From Dictyobacter kobayashii (lineage in GTDB: Bacteria > Chloroflexota > Ktedonobacteria > Ktedonobacterales > Ktedonobacteraceae): DNA of 64,000 nt. The notes under the pieces are model-generated. The model did no database searches, was not told where the DNA came from, and saw nothing but the letters and a program-made list of their open reading frames with translations. The translations under genes and the position numbers were made by a program. The DNA lies in contig NZ_BIFS01000001.1 in NCBI RefSeq assembly GCF_003967555.1, forward strand, positions 682,001 to 746,000, read 5' to 3'. Numbering within the stretch: position 1 is the first letter of the stretch; each line of letters begins with the position of its first letter. Shown here one piece after another: positions 17,381 through 28,047 of this stretch.

Positions 17381-19051
17381 ACGAGCAAGCCTCCTTCTGC
17401 CGGTCCATTGATCCATAAGGATCAATGCGCAGAGGCACAAAAGCAAGATGCTGGGCGGCCAGATGAGCATCCGAAGATTGGTAATCCAGGCGCCAGTGAC
17501 TGCCCCGACTCTCGCGCCGCTCAAGGGCGGCGGTAATCACAAGTTCAGACACAAGCAGCATATTCAAAGTCTCTAAAGAACTGGTATCGTGTTCAACATT
17601 CTGGGCCAGTGCAGTACGCAGCTCCTGGATCTGCTGCTTCGCTTCTAGCAGTCCTGCCTGATCCCGACACAGTGAAGCATATTGCCACATAAGGTGCCGT
17701 ACCTTACGGCGCACCTGTGCTGTTGACAGATCGTGCAACTGAGCAGATGACAAAACATCTGCTGTACTCAAGGCATCATCATAAGTCGAAACATATGCCG
17801 AACGATACAAGGATGATGTGTGCATAGATACATCCACACCGTCTATCTGTACCAGATGATCGGCAATGCGAATACCATAGACCAGGCCCTCTAACAGCGA
17901 GTTGCTGGCCAGACGATTAGCGCCATGAACGCCAGTACAGGAAACTTCGCCAACGGCATAGAGACCATCCACAGTTGTGCGACCATAAGTATCCACCAGT
18001 ACACCACCCATACAATAGTGGGCGGCTGGCGCGATCGGCAACAAATCGGTCGCCAGATCGAGGCCATATTGCTGGCAGAAGGCAGAAATGGTCGGGAAGC
18101 GAGCGCGCATCTTCTCCGCGGGCAAGTGCCGCAGGTCAAGATACTGACAATCAGTCTGCTCGTTCAGCATCTCATTCAAGATCGCACGCGCAACCACATC
18201 ACGCGGAGCCAGCTCCTCCTGAGAGCTATAGCGGGGCATGAAACGCTCACCCGCATGATTGCGGAGATACGCTCCCTCACCACGCACAGCCTCGGAAATC
18301 AGATGTGAAGCACCATCAGCCACCATCACAGTCGGATGAAACTGCATAAATTCCAGGTCGGTCAGTGCGGCACCAGCCTGCCAGGCCAGCGCCAACCCAT
18401 CAGCCGTCGCGCCCGCCGGATTCGAGGTATGTAGCCAGAGGCCACCAGCCCCCCATTCGCCAGCACAACAGCCTGAGCCTCCAGATCGAAGGTCTCTCCA
18501 TTACGGCGTGTCGCTTGCAAACCCACACAGCGACCAGCGCGCATAATCAGTTTCTGTACAAAGGTCTCTTCATATAATTCAATCGAGGAACGCGCTTGAA
18601 CAGCGGCAGTAAGAGCGCGTTCGATCTCAGCGCCCGTCGCATCACCACCCGCGTGCAACACACGCCAGCGACAATGGGCACCCTCACGGCCTAACAGCAG
18701 CCCATCGGGTGTTGTATGAGCATCTTCACCAGGCTGCGCCCGATCGAACTGGACCCCCATTTCGATCAACCAGCGTACAGCAGCCGGAGCCTGCTCAACC
18801 AGGATACGCACCGCATCCTCATCACACAATCCAGCGCCAGCAGCCAATGTATCCTGCAAATGGAGCTCGGGGCTATCATCATCCCCTAACGCTACCGCAA
18901 GACCACCTTGAGCGTACCGTGTATTACTCTCACCGAGCTGGCCCTTTGTAAAAAGCGCCACACGCACATGCTCAGGTAAACGCAAGGCCACCGAAAGTCC
19001 CGCGATGCCACCACCAATGATAGCAACATCAAACGGTTGGCTGTGAGTCAT
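17373..19051 (-). CDS. nadB: L-aspartate oxidase NadB (one frame break)
   Basis: A flavoprotein that oxidises L-aspartate to iminoaspartate, the first step of de novo NAD synthesis. It has the FAD Rossmann motif VAIIGGGIAGLSVALRLP, RYAQGGLAVAL, and the C-terminal RSAYVSTYDDALST. EVSCTGVHGANRLASNSLLE is the FAD-contact region. The frame breaks at a run of six G (C6 at about 18449-18454); seven G restores ANGGAGGLWLHTSNPAG and then MALAWQAGAALTDLEF-type sequence. GAAGGAG is 8 bases before ATG 19051. It is first in the operon, behind a candidate operator. Confidence 0.92.
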
Positions 19052-19069
19052 GCCTTATTCTCCTTCGAA

Positions 19070-19090
19070 TAAGTGTAACTTGTACACTTA
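19070..19090. promoter_or_regulatory. Candidate operator for the NAD operon
   Basis: TAAGTGTA-N5-TACACTTA is a perfect 8+8 palindrome 18 bases upstream of the nadB start. Related half-sites (TACACTAA, GGTGTA, GAGTGTA) recur up to about 19155. A NAD or niacin-responsive repressor is a reasonable guess; its identity is unknown. Confidence 0.5.
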
Positions 19091-19236
19091 CGACTCAGAC
19101 AAAAAAGAAAAGGTGTTTTCTATACACTAAGTCATACCTTTGGTGTAGAGTGTACCCTATTTTGGAGCGTTTGTCCATGCCAGATCGTGCGAATCTGGCA
19201 CTCCTCTCAAATTTCCTTGTCTAGAGTGGAAGGTCC

Positions 19237-19269
19237 AGTAAAGCGCCAGTAACGTGCTGGCGCTTTACT
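19237..19269 (-). terminator. Terminator of the exchanger gene
   Basis: A perfect 13-bp stem, AGTAAAGCGCCAG (19237-19249) with CTGGCGCTTTACT (19257-19269), lies about 40 bases past the minus-strand stop. It lacks a long T run. Confidence 0.6.
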
Positions 19270-19306
19270 TTGGATCTCTTTACCTACCTGGTAGTGTGTA
19301 TGTGCA

Positions 19307-20377
19307 TCATTTGCCCGGGATGAAAATGATGCCAATGATGGCGATAAGGTAAGTGCATAAGACGGTGGTTGAGTCGATGCCAAGGCGATGGAAAAGCTGT
19401 TTGGGCTGACGGAAGATGAGGCCATAGATGTAAACGGCCGTAAGGAGGCAACCCAGACTGGCCAGATAGATGTCACTCTTCTGGGCCTGGGGCAGCACCG
19501 CCTGGCCCGAGAGAAGATCAGCCAGGATGAAAAGGACCGGTAAGAAGGCATTGCCACCAAAGATGTCGCTGAAGGCCAGTTCGTAATCCCCAATCCAGGT
19601 GGATTGGAGTCCCGTTGAGATCTCCGGTAGCGAGGTGGCGGCGGCAAGGACGGTGGCGCCAAAGAGTACTCCGCTCAAGCCAGTGTCTTTGGCGATAGCA
19701 TCACCACTAAACTCGAGGGCCGCACCAGCAATCAATGTGATCACAGACGCCATGATGAAAATTAATAGCGCACGCCCGGTTGAGGTTTTTTGCTTTTTCT
19801 CTTTCTCTTTTTGCTGCTTTCTACTATCCTGTGGCGATAAATTTAGCTTACTATCCTGCTCTTTAATTTGCCAGGGCAAATCTTTGCGAGCCTTACTTAA
19901 GAGCCAGAGTCCGACCAGCCAGACAACAAGGATAAGTAGAGCAGAGGGAGACATACGCAAAAAGGCCACCCCTTGAGGTAACTGTGTACCCATAATGGAG
20001 ATGACAAGCACCGCAATCACCAGAATACCTTCCAAAGAGAGCTCAATTGAAGAGGCAAGGTGAGAGAGGGCATCTTTACGCCGGGCGCCAAAGGCATCCA
20101 GGATTACCAATACAACTGTCTGTAGCGCGATACCACCCAGGATATTGCCGGTTGCGATGTCAAGATTGTGGGTCAACCCGGCGGTCGCGGTAATGGCGAT
20201 TTCTGGTAAGTTGGTGGCAATAGCCAGGAGAATCAACCCGCCCAACGCCTGTCCTAGATGAAAGCGGTCAGAGAGGATATCAGTGCTATTGGAGAGTTGG
20301 ATGCCGGCTATCCAGACAGCGATAGCAGCAACAATAAAAATTGCAATAAGAGCTACTAAAGGGAGTGATTGGAACAT
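19307..20377 (-). CDS. Sodium/calcium exchanger-like membrane protein (CaCA superfamily)
   Basis: A 356-residue membrane protein with two homologous halves, as in cation exchangers. The alpha-1 repeat reads ATNLPEIAIT followed by TGNILGGIALQ. The alpha-2 repeat reads AAATSLPEISTG followed by FGGNAFLPVLFI. The usual GNxxG and S/N-LPE ion-site residues are present. A polar cytoplasmic loop rich in Lys and Gln (about 165-190) divides the halves. ATG 20377 follows AAGGGG by 7 bases; the frame extends upstream without a ribosome site. The transported ion (Ca, Na or K) is unproven. Confidence 0.85.
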   Translation of the reverse strand: MFQSLPLVALIAIFIVAAIAVWIAGIQLSNSTDILSDRFHLGQALGGLILLAIATNLPEIAITATAGLTHNLDIATGNILGGIALQTVVLVILDAFGARRKDALSHLASSIELSLEGILVIAVLVISIMGTQLPQGVAFLRMSPSALLILVVWLVGLWLLSKARKDLPWQIKEQDSKLNLSPQDSRKQQKEKEKKQKTSTGRALLIFIMASVITLIAGAALEFSGDAIAKDTGLSGVLFGATVLAAATSLPEISTGLQSTWIGDYELAFSDIFGGNAFLPVLFILADLLSGQAVLPQAQKSDIYLASLGCLLTAVYIYGLIFRQPKQLFHRLGIDSTTVLCTYLIAIIGIIFIPGK

Positions 20378-20560
20378 TGGAATTCCCCTTTTTAATTCCG
20401 CTAGATATATGCTCAAGCATGACATAAGAGCAATGAATAGAACAATGGAAATGCTGCCTTCTATACGCTATTGATCAGGCATTGTGATACAAGACAATAT
20501 TGATGGCAGGCTTGCCGGGGCAAGGCTCTCTCTTGCTGAGCGCAATTAACGCAATGCGGT

Positions 20561-20602
20561 AGACCACAAACGGCAATGCGAGCACGTTACCGCTTGTGGT
20601 CT
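20561..20602 (-). terminator. Terminator of the ROK regulator gene
   Basis: AGACCACAA (20561-20569) pairs with TTGTGGTCT (20594-20602), extended by three more pairs after a mismatch. It lies just past the ROK stop. Confidence 0.55.
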
Positions 20603-20605
20603 GGT

Positions 20606-21814
20606 TTAAAAGTGTTTGGGAGAGGAGAAGAAGTCTTGCAGAACCAGGCAGCCCGCACCACGCGCCCAGGATTCGATGGTGGTATTTTTCTCGCAGATAA
20701 TTTGGAGATTTTTCCCGAGCTGCGAAAAGGTGTGTTGCGTCAAGGCATTTGTCATTGTTGTGGATAGGAGGGAAAGCAGATGTTCACCTTCGTTACAAAT
20801 AATGAGGCATTCTGGATTGAAAAGATTGACCAGGGAGGCCAGACCATTGCCTAAATAAGTGCCAGTCACTTCAAAAGCCTGTAAAGCATCCTGATCTCCT
20901 TGAAGGGCCAACTCAACCAGTTGCTCTATAGAAATAGTAGATACAGCAGAGTGAGAAGCATTAGAGCGGGCCGCGATTTCAGCGTAGGTGCGCACAATCC
21001 CGTGATCAGAGACGTAGGCTTCAAGGCATCCGGGGTTACCACATTCACAGATCCGTCCTTCAGCACCAAAAGGAATATGGCCAAATTCTGCACCCAGCCC
21101 TTGCGATCCGCGAAACGGGATATCGCGAATAATGGCCGCCATCCCCAGTCCGCGTCCAATGGTTACCAGTAGAAAGTCGTGGTACATCTGGCCACTTCTA
21201 AATAGCCGTTCATAACAGATCAGACAATTGACCGCGTTATCCACAAAAACGGGCAGCGCAAAATGCTCTTGCAATGGTGGACCAATCGTAACATTGTGCC
21301 AGTTCAGGATCCAGCTATCCACCACCACCCCCAGTTGTGTATTAACACAGCCAGAAACACCACAGCCCAGGCCCAAAATTTTGTTGCGTGGCACCTGGGT
21401 ACGTTCAATAAAGGCATCGACACTCGTGATCATCCATTCGATCGCATGGTTGGCATTACTACGAAACTGGGCTTCATAGTGCTCTATCGATACAATATTG
21501 CCATGAAGGTTCAGCAAAACAATTACCAGTTCGTACTCGCGAATCTCCAGGCCAATCACATATCCGCCCTCCGGATAAATTTCTAATAGTTCAGCTTTAC
21601 GGCCTCCGGTCGATTGTGTCTCGCCCGTCTCTACAATGAGCTGTTGTTCTATGAGACTCGCAGTCATGCCAAAGATCGTGCCTTGACTTAAACCAGATAG
21701 GCGCCGCAACTCAGTTCGCGAAACTGGCGCGTGCACACGAATCAGATTAAGTAAGGTATTCTGATTAATCTTTTGCATCATCTTGCGATCTACTGGTGGG
21801 ACCTGCCGATACAT
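20606..21814 (-). CDS. ROK family transcriptional regulator (NagC/XylR type)
   Basis: A 402-residue protein. A winged helix at residues 18-75 (RTELRRLSGLSQGTIFGM) is followed by a ROK sugar-kinase-like domain with TIGRGLGMAAI and GAEFGHIPFG. The ROK zinc motif CECGNPGCLEAY is present. ROK repressors sense sugars or sugar phosphates. The gene is divergent from the sugar ABC operon starting at 22345, the likely target. AAAGGA lies 8 bases before the ATG. Whether it kept kinase activity is unclear; most HTH-fused members did not. Confidence 0.9.
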   Translation of the reverse strand: MYRQVPPVDRKMMQKINQNTLLNLIRVHAPVSRTELRRLSGLSQGTIFGMTASLIEQQLIVETGETQSTGGRKAELLEIYPEGGYVIGLEIREYELVIVLLNLHGNIVSIEHYEAQFRSNANHAIEWMITSVDAFIERTQVPRNKILGLGCGVSGCVNTQLGVVVDSWILNWHNVTIGPPLQEHFALPVFVDNAVNCLICYERLFRSGQMYHDFLLVTIGRGLGMAAIIRDIPFRGSQGLGAEFGHIPFGAEGRICECGNPGCLEAYVSDHGIVRTYAEIAARSNASHSAVSTISIEQLVELALQGDQDALQAFEVTGTYLGNGLASLVNLFNPECLIICNEGEHLLSLLSTTMTNALTQHTFSQLGKNLQIICEKNTTIESWARGAGCLVLQDFFSSPKHF

Positions 21815-22344
21815 ATGTTAATCCTTTACCAACAATTACCAAAAAACAATTATATAGTCATATCTTGCTACGCATATCAATGTTTAAGAACTATCATTTT
21901 CATGAAGTCTATTTTAATCATTGACAAAAAAAAGTATAGATGTTATGCTTGGTTTTGACAAGTAGCAGAGAATATTCACGGTTTAGTTGTCATTAGAAGC
22001 TAAAGGGAACATAATGGGATGTTACCTCTTGCTTCATCGTTATGCCAGACGGATGAAAGCTGTACTGGACAACAAAGAACCAGAAGAGTATTCCCCAGAT
22101 GGGTAATCCTTCCCCCCATCGATGTGCTCTTTAATAAAACAGAAGAAGTATTCACATCATAATTGAAAATAAGCTGTGTTGTCTTAATGCATTGGCGTCT
22201 TAAGATAATATTGCTTTTCTTTATATTCCATAAAATAATGCGTCATGTCATATAGGTGCATTGATATTTTATGGAAGTATGAACTTCTACTATTTTTTTT
22301 ATTTAGGTAATACACAGATGTATTACGAGGCAAGGAGACTAAAA
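21815..22344. other. Divergent regulatory region between the ROK gene and sugar ABC operon 1
   Basis: It holds a strong rightward promoter (21921-21949) and therefore a leader of nearly 390 bases. Near its end is a long imperfect hairpin whose arms CCATAAAATA (22228-22237) and TATTTTATGG (22265-22274) lie 70 bases before the start codon. No ORF or known riboswitch was recognised. Confidence 0.45.
21921..21949 (+). promoter_or_regulatory. Sigma-70-type promoter of sugar ABC operon 1
   Basis: TTGACA (21921-21926), 17-base spacer, TATGCT (21944-21949). The orientation and position fit transcription of the binding-protein gene at 22345. Confidence 0.65.
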
Positions 22345-23639
22345 ATGGGTCAGAGCCAATACCTTCCCACCTCACTCTCTCGTCGTCGCTTTCTCCAATA
22401 CTCTGGTGGTCTGGCGCTCAGTGGTTCACTCTTAGCGGCTTGCGCAGGTACGGGTGCATCCACTCCAAGCAGCACAAATAACAACCTGCCCAATCTTACC
22501 CAATGGTATCATGTTTATGGCGAAACCGGTACTCATGAAGCAGTGCTTAAATATGCCAAAGACTATACCAAGGCTAATGTCAAAGTTAGCTGGGTACCCG
22601 GCGTCGGAAACGAATATGGCGATAAAGTACGCGCGGCCTTGCTCGGCTCAAATCCACCCGATGTATTTGAGCTAGGAGGTCCTACCGTAGACCAGGTCAA
22701 AGCTGGCTTGATTGAGCCTTTGGATGACATTATTGCCGATGTCAAGAGCGATTTCCTGGAAGCCTCGCTGAAACCATTGACCATCAATGGCCATATCTAT
22801 GCGATTAAAATGATCAATGATCCAACCTTCATCTACTATCGCAAGAGTCTGTTCCAGAAGGCAAATATTACCGATACCCCAAAAACGATCGACGAGCTTA
22901 TCACGGTCGCAAAAAAACTGACCGCAGGCACCGTTAAAGGTATCTATGTGGGTCCCGATGGCGGTGTAGACGCATTCCATCAGATTGCCGGTTGGGCCTC
23001 CGGTGGCGACTTTATCTCTGCGGATAATAAGATTATCTTTAACAATGACCGCATGGGCGCTATCTACGAGAAGCTCCATGAACTGTATACCTCTGGTGCA
23101 TTGCTGCCAGATGCTCCAGACTTCTGGTGGAATCCAGCTCCTTTTAAAAATGGTAGTGTCGCGATGCAGTGGTGCGGTCTATGGGCCATGCCTGAAATTA
23201 AAGTTGCCCTGGGTGATGACTTTGGTATCTTCCCCTTCCCGCTCTTGATGCCCAGAGCAAACCTGCTACAGTAGATGGTGGCTGGGCAGAAATGGTCGCG
23301 GCCAAAGGCAAAAATGTCGCGGCTGCCAAAGCCTATGTTAAATCTCTCTGGATCGATAATGCTGCCATTCAGAAAGATTGGAACGTTGGTTATGGCTTCC
23401 ATGTTCCTCCACGTGTCAGTATCTCGGCTCAGACTGATAAACTCAAAACAGGGACCGCAGCTGAAGCCGTGGATATCCTGAACAAGTATGGGCACGCGAT
23501 GACTCCATACTGGGATTCCGCGATGGATAGCGCCCTGGTGGATGCTGTCACCAATATCATCAAAAAAGGTGTCAACGGTAAAACAGAACTGGATAAAGCA
23601 GCCGACAAATGTAATACCGAGCTGCAGAAACTGCTCTAA
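22345..23639 (+). CDS. Sugar ABC transporter substrate-binding lipoprotein 1 (one frame break)
   Basis: An extracellular family 1 solute-binding protein of about 431 residues that captures a sugar for the two permeases downstream. The signal region has twin arginines (SRRRFLQ) and a lipobox LLAAC with the lipidated Cys at residue 33. The frame breaks at CCC 23238-23240; one more C restores FPFPALDAQSKPATVDGGW and the C-terminal half ending at 23639. CAAGGAGA precedes ATG 22345. A longer frame starts at 22261 without a ribosome site. The sugar is unknown. A terminator-like hairpin follows at 23717, which may lower permease expression. Confidence 0.9.
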
Positions 23640-23716
23640 ACGCACCTATCGGTACTGACTATTGAAAGGCCGCAGGAAAAACGGCCTTGCCAATCCTCGG
23701 CACTTTCAGTAGTAGT

Positions 23717-23751
23717 GAAAGGAACCATACAAGCAACTGGTGGTTCCTTTC
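23717..23751 (+). terminator. Intercistronic hairpin after binding protein 1
   Basis: An 11-bp perfect stem, GAAAGGAACCA (23717-23727) with TGGTTCCTTTC (23741-23751), is followed by pyrimidine-rich sequence. It probably attenuates or stabilises the upstream message, giving more binding protein than permease. Confidence 0.6.
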
Positions 23752-23874
23752 TTCCTCTTTACGCATCTACATGCCGTATACCGTTCAAGATTATTTTTAC
23801 CGTGAGGCAAGACATCTGTTTTTAACGCAACATGGACGAGATGTCGCCATAAATATTGCAAAAAGGTAGAATCA

Positions 23875-24843
23875 ATGAAGTCCCTGAGTACCCCTTCTAA
23901 TTCAGAGGTGTTGACTCTGCGCAATGATAAAAAAGAGCGTATACAAAGGACACGGCGCATAAACCAGAAAACAGCGCTGGCCTTCTGGAGTTTTGTCGCA
24001 CCTCTTATTCTTGGTCTGATAGTATTCTTCTATATTCCTATCATCTGGGCGGTGGTGCTAAGTTTCGCCGATGCTCGCGCCACCATCACGCCCACCCATT
24101 TTGTGGGCCTGCAAAACTACATTGAGATGCTCAATGATAGAACCTTTACCGGTACATTAGGCACCTTCACCGTTTTTGCCATTTTCATTGTACCGACCAC
24201 CTTCATCTTTTCGCTGGGCCTGGCATTACTGGTCAATAGCGTTAAATTCGGACAGGGCTTTTTCCGCTCAGTCTTTTTCTTGCCGACAGCCTGCTCTTAT
24301 GTCCTGGCCTCAGTCGTCTGGCGCGCCAGCCTCTTCCAGGGCACTTTTTATGGGATCGCTAATCGCATTCTCTATCTATTTCACATTGATCCGATCGCCT
24401 GGACTTCTAGTCCAACACCTCCCTGGTTCTGGCTGGTGCTGGTAACGGTGCGCCTCTGGCTACAGGTGGGAGTCTATATGATCATCTTCATCGCTGGCCT
24501 GCAAGATATTCCACGCGAGCTATATGAAGCTGCCTATGTCGATGGCGCCAGGCGCGGTTGGCAAACATTTAGCGCGATTACCTTTCCCTTACTACGTAAT
24601 GCATCCATCTCAGTACTCTTGCTCAATGTGATCGCTGCCTTCCAGGCCTTTGATGAGTTCTTTAATATTCTTTTTGGTGGTAATGCGAATCTGGCCCGTA
24701 CCCCATTGATCTACCTCTATCAGGTAGCTCTAAATAACCAGGATTATGGACTTGGTAGCGCAGGTGCGATCATCCTGACCATTATCATTGTGATCTTTAC
24801 CTTGATTCAAGGAAAATTCCTGGGTTTTGGCACTAGAGATTAG
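23875..24843 (+). CDS. Sugar ABC transporter permease 1, MalF type
   Basis: A 322-residue inner-membrane permease with six helices. The family EAA coupling loop is present (LYEAAYVDGARRGWQTFSAI, then TFP). The N-terminus is polar and basic before the first helix. It would pair with the permease at 24920 and take energy from an ATPase encoded elsewhere, because no MalK-like gene is in the window. AAAAAGG lies about 6 bases before ATG 23875. The sequence is complete, with no break. Confidence 0.9.
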   Translation: MKSLSTPSNSEVLTLRNDKKERIQRTRRINQKTALAFWSFVAPLILGLIVFFYIPIIWAVVLSFADARATITPTHFVGLQNYIEMLNDRTFTGTLGTFTVFAIFIVPTTFIFSLGLALLVNSVKFGQGFFRSVFFLPTACSYVLASVVWRASLFQGTFYGIANRILYLFHIDPIAWTSSPTPPWFWLVLVTVRLWLQVGVYMIIFIAGLQDIPRELYEAAYVDGARRGWQTFSAITFPLLRNASISVLLLNVIAAFQAFDEFFNILFGGNANLARTPLIYLYQVALNNQDYGLGSAGAIILTIIIVIFTLIQGKFLGFGTRD

Positions 24844-24919
24844 TCTGTACAACACACGACTAACAGATAGTATGTCCGCACCTGAATGCATGCAATTGTA
24901 GCAAAAAAGGAATGATGTA

Positions 24920-25805
24920 ATGGCAACCCTTGTTACTCAACAACCCGAGAGGTCAAAGCCAACGCAACCCGCCCATCAGCAGGAAAAATTATTAGTGCAG
25001 TTGTACGCTATGGTATTTTGATTATCCTGGCGTTCTTATTCATACTGCCTTTCTATATTATGGTTCGCAATGGCTTCATGACCGAGGCGCAGGTTACCTC
25101 ACCAACCTCGCCCTTTATTCCCACCAGCCTGCATTTTGAAAATATAACCGAGCTCTTCAGAGATCCGGAGGTACCATTTGTCGATGGTATGGTCAACTCA
25201 GCAGTGATCTCTATCCTGCAAACCTTCGGGCAGATCCTTATCTGTATGCTGGCTGGCTATGGACTGGCTCGCATCCCCTATCGCTGGGCAAATGTGATCT
25301 TCTATTCTATCCTGGCAACCCTGATGATTCCGTTCGCGGTCATCTTTGAACCGGTCTATGTCATTGTCTCTTATCTACACTGGGTCAGTACACTACAAGG
25401 ACTGGTCGTGCCAGGTATCTTTAGTGGCTTTACGACTTTCCTTTTCCGCCAGTTCTTCCTTAGTTTTCCTCATGAATTAGAAGAGGCGGGGCGCGTAGAT
25501 GGCCTGGGCTACTGGGGTATCTTCTGGCGTATCGTGGTGCCCAATTCTACCGGTATTATAGCCGCCTTGAGCGTGATCTCCTTTATCGCTGGCTGGAATG
25601 CCTTCCTCTGGCCATTGATTATTGGACAGGATCAATCCGCCTGGACGATCCAGGTTGTCATCTCCAATTTCTTGAACTCACAGGATGTCAATCTCCACGA
25701 GCTCTTCCTGAGCACAGTCATCGCCATTCTCCCCTGGTGGTCATCTTCTTCTTCCTGCAACGCTTTATTGTCGAAGGTTATCGACAAAGCGGCCTCAAAG
25801 GGTAA
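24920..25805 (+). CDS. Sugar ABC transporter permease 1, MalG type (two frame breaks)
   Basis: The second permease of operon 1. From ATG 24920 the frame breaks at an A5 run (24984-24988); six A gives KIISAVVRYGILIILAFLF. A second break is at C4 (25731-25734); five C gives ILPLVVIFFFLQRFIVEGY and a natural end SGLKG with TAA at 25803-25805. The coupling loop LEEAGRVDGLGYWGIFWRI is intact. Corrected length is about 295 residues with six helices. Both breaks are missing bases in runs, so the gene is probably functional. Confidence 0.88.
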
Positions 25806-25833
25806 GAAGTAAGATATTTACGGGCATAAAAAA

Positions 25834-25868
25834 GAGGCAGGCCAGTGTGTGGAGCACTGGCCTGCCTC
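25834..25868. terminator. Terminator between the convergent sugar ABC operons
   Basis: A perfect 14-bp stem, GAGGCAGGCCAGTG (25834-25847) with its complement at 25855-25868. On the minus strand it is followed by a T run, so it best terminates operon 2; it may also act on operon 1. Confidence 0.8.
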
Positions 25869-25905
25869 CCGGAGGTTCCCCAAGGGCCAAAGTCGAAGTA
25901 GTATG

Positions 25906-26778
25906 TTAGGATTTAATGGCACCGGCAACACCATTGATGAAATAGCGCTGCAGGAAGATGAATACGATCATAATCGGTGCCAGGGTGATAACTGCACCAG
26001 CGGTGAGATAGGTCCAGTTGGTGGAGTTTTGTCCAATGAAGGCATACATGCCAACGGCCAGGGTACGCAATTCCGGTACACCTAGCGTGAAGACCAATGG
26101 AATAAAGAAACTATTCCAGGCTCCGATAAAGGTGAAGAGGGCAACGGTGGCTAGCATAGGACCAGCCAGCGGAAACATGATCTGCCAGAAACGCTGATTG
26201 AAACCAGCACCATCGACACGGGCCGCATCCTCGATCTCACGATCCATTGATGAGAAGTAACCAATAAAGAGAAAGGTGCTAAAAATTAGCCCACCTGCTG
26301 TCTGCACCAGGATAATCGAGGTGAGGTTATTTAATAGGCCCAGACGCTGGATCAGGTCAAAGATGGGCAAAATGGTATAGCCATGTGGCAAGAAGAGGGT
26401 TAGCCCGATCAGGCCGAACAATAAATTCTTGCCAGGAAAGTTTGTACGCGCAACGGCATAGCCAGCCATCGAGGTGAAGAGCAGTACAAAGACTACGGTC
26501 AGGCTAGAGACGACAAGCGTATTAATAAAGTACTGGCCAAAGGAGGCTTCATTCCAGGCTGAGGGATAGTTACCCCATTCGATCTGTTTTGGAAATATAT
26601 TTAAACCCTCATCAAAGAAATCCTGATTGGTCTTTAGCGAACTTCCCAACATCCACAGGAAAGGATAAATCCAGACCAAGCCGCCAAGTAGGAGAATAAG
26701 ATGGGTGAGCCACATCGATTTGCCCACGCGCCGTCTACGAGGGCGCGCCACAGCTCCTTTTTGGGAGATAACAGACAT
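25906..26778 (-). CDS. Sugar ABC transporter permease 2, MalG type
   Basis: A 290-residue permease with a basic N-terminus (RPRRRRVGK) and six helices. The coupling loop reads IEDAARVDGAGFNQRFWQI, then MFP. It is the last gene of operon 2, 14 bases after its MalF-type partner. GAGAGGAAAG precedes the ATG. The frame is intact. The companion ATPase is not encoded nearby. Confidence 0.92.
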   Translation of the reverse strand: MSVISQKGAVARPRRRRVGKSMWLTHLILLLGGLVWIYPFLWMLGSSLKTNQDFFDEGLNIFPKQIEWGNYPSAWNEASFGQYFINTLVVSSLTVVFVLLFTSMAGYAVARTNFPGKNLLFGLIGLTLFLPHGYTILPIFDLIQRLGLLNNLTSIILVQTAGGLIFSTFLFIGYFSSMDREIEDAARVDGAGFNQRFWQIMFPLAGPMLATVALFTFIGAWNSFFIPLVFTLGVPELRTLAVGMYAFIGQNSTNWTYLTAGAVITLAPIMIVFIFLQRYFINGVAGAIKS

Positions 26779-26792
26779 TGTTTCTTTCCTCT

Positions 26793-27791
26793 CTAGGATA
26801 CAAGTTCGCGCTGGCGTCTAACGTAACGAACAATCAACAATTGGAGGGCGGAAAAGGCCATGAGAATCAGGCCATAGAAGAATGATGCAGCCGAAGCAAA
26901 ACCAATATTTGGCTCAACCGCTACACGCGATGCGCCCCCAAAGGCCTGGTGGAAGATATATGTATTAACAACTTCAGTCGCGTTATATGGGCCACCATCC
27001 GTCATTACCATGACCAGGTCAAAAACCTGCAGGCTACCCAGAATCGCCAGGATGACAATGACCAGGCCCACAGCGCGCAACATAGGGATAGTAATATAAA
27101 AGAAGCGTCCAAAACTGTTGGCCCCATCAATAGTAGCCGCCTCGTACATTTCAGTTGGGATGGTTTGTAGTCCAGCCAAAAAATAGACCAAGTTATATCC
27201 CAGCGTATTCCAGATACCCACCGCGATAATGATGCCAAGAGCAAAACGCGGATCACCTAAAAAGTCAATCTGATCGTGGATCAGGTGTATGTTTATCAAA
27301 AATTGATTGATATTGTCGCCAAAGTTTGAGACGATTAATTGAACCACAACGCCGATGACTGCAGCCGAGGTCACAGCCGGAATAAAATAGACCGAGCGGT
27401 AGAAGGTAGAAAATTTTAGTTTGGGGTTATTCAATACCAGGGCTAAGGCCAGCGCCAGCGCCAGCTGGACCGGGACCAGCACCGCTGTGTAAATCAAGGT
27501 ATGTAAGAACGAGCCCCAGAAAATGGAGTCGTGCATTACACGCGTAAAATTGTCAAAGCCCACAAAGTTAGAGGGGTCGCCAATACCATTCCATTGATAT
27601 AATGTGTAGCCCAATGAAGCAAATGTGGGATAGATAGTAAACGCTAGAATCAGGATCACCAGCGGGGCAATGTAGAGATATGACCAACCGTTGGCCATGA
27701 TATCCTGCCAGATTGTCCGCTTGAGTGGTGCGCGCTGGCGAGATGCTGCTGGTGTACCCGAGGGTTTAGAAGGCAGCGTCGGTGCTTGCAT
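26793..27791 (-). CDS. Sugar ABC transporter permease 2, MalF type
   Basis: A 332-residue permease. The coupling loop reads MYEAATIDGANSFGRFFYIT, then IPM. The N-terminus is proline- and basic-rich ahead of the first helix. AAAGGAAAG precedes ATG 27791. It is separated from the binding-protein gene by about 256 bases that contain a small hairpin, GGCTG with CAGCC near 27950, and no ORF. The frame is intact. Confidence 0.92.
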   Translation of the reverse strand: MQAPTLPSKPSGTPAASRQRAPLKRTIWQDIMANGWSYLYIAPLVILILAFTIYPTFASLGYTLYQWNGIGDPSNFVGFDNFTRVMHDSIFWGSFLHTLIYTAVLVPVQLALALALALVLNNPKLKFSTFYRSVYFIPAVTSAAVIGVVVQLIVSNFGDNINQFLINIHLIHDQIDFLGDPRFALGIIIAVGIWNTLGYNLVYFLAGLQTIPTEMYEAATIDGANSFGRFFYITIPMLRAVGLVIVILAILGSLQVFDLVMVMTDGGPYNATEVVNTYIFHQAFGGASRVAVEPNIGFASAASFFYGLILMAFSALQLLIVRYVRRQRELVS

Positions 27792-28047
27792 ACAATCTCT
27801 TTCCTTTACACATCAGCAGGTCAGGTGGGAGGAACATTTTGTTAGCCTATGTGCGTTTGTTGGCTTTTTCACTCCGACGCAAAACCTGTGTCAGGTACAT
27901 ATTTTTCTACTGGTTTCGCTTTTTTACTTTATGCTGCGCCATCTGCAAGGGCTGCTGAAAAACAGCCGCTCGCTAGCCCAGATACATCAGGGGAAACGGC
28001 AGAAGAGAGATCCTCTGCACGCTCCCCATTTCAGCCTTAAGCGGTAA

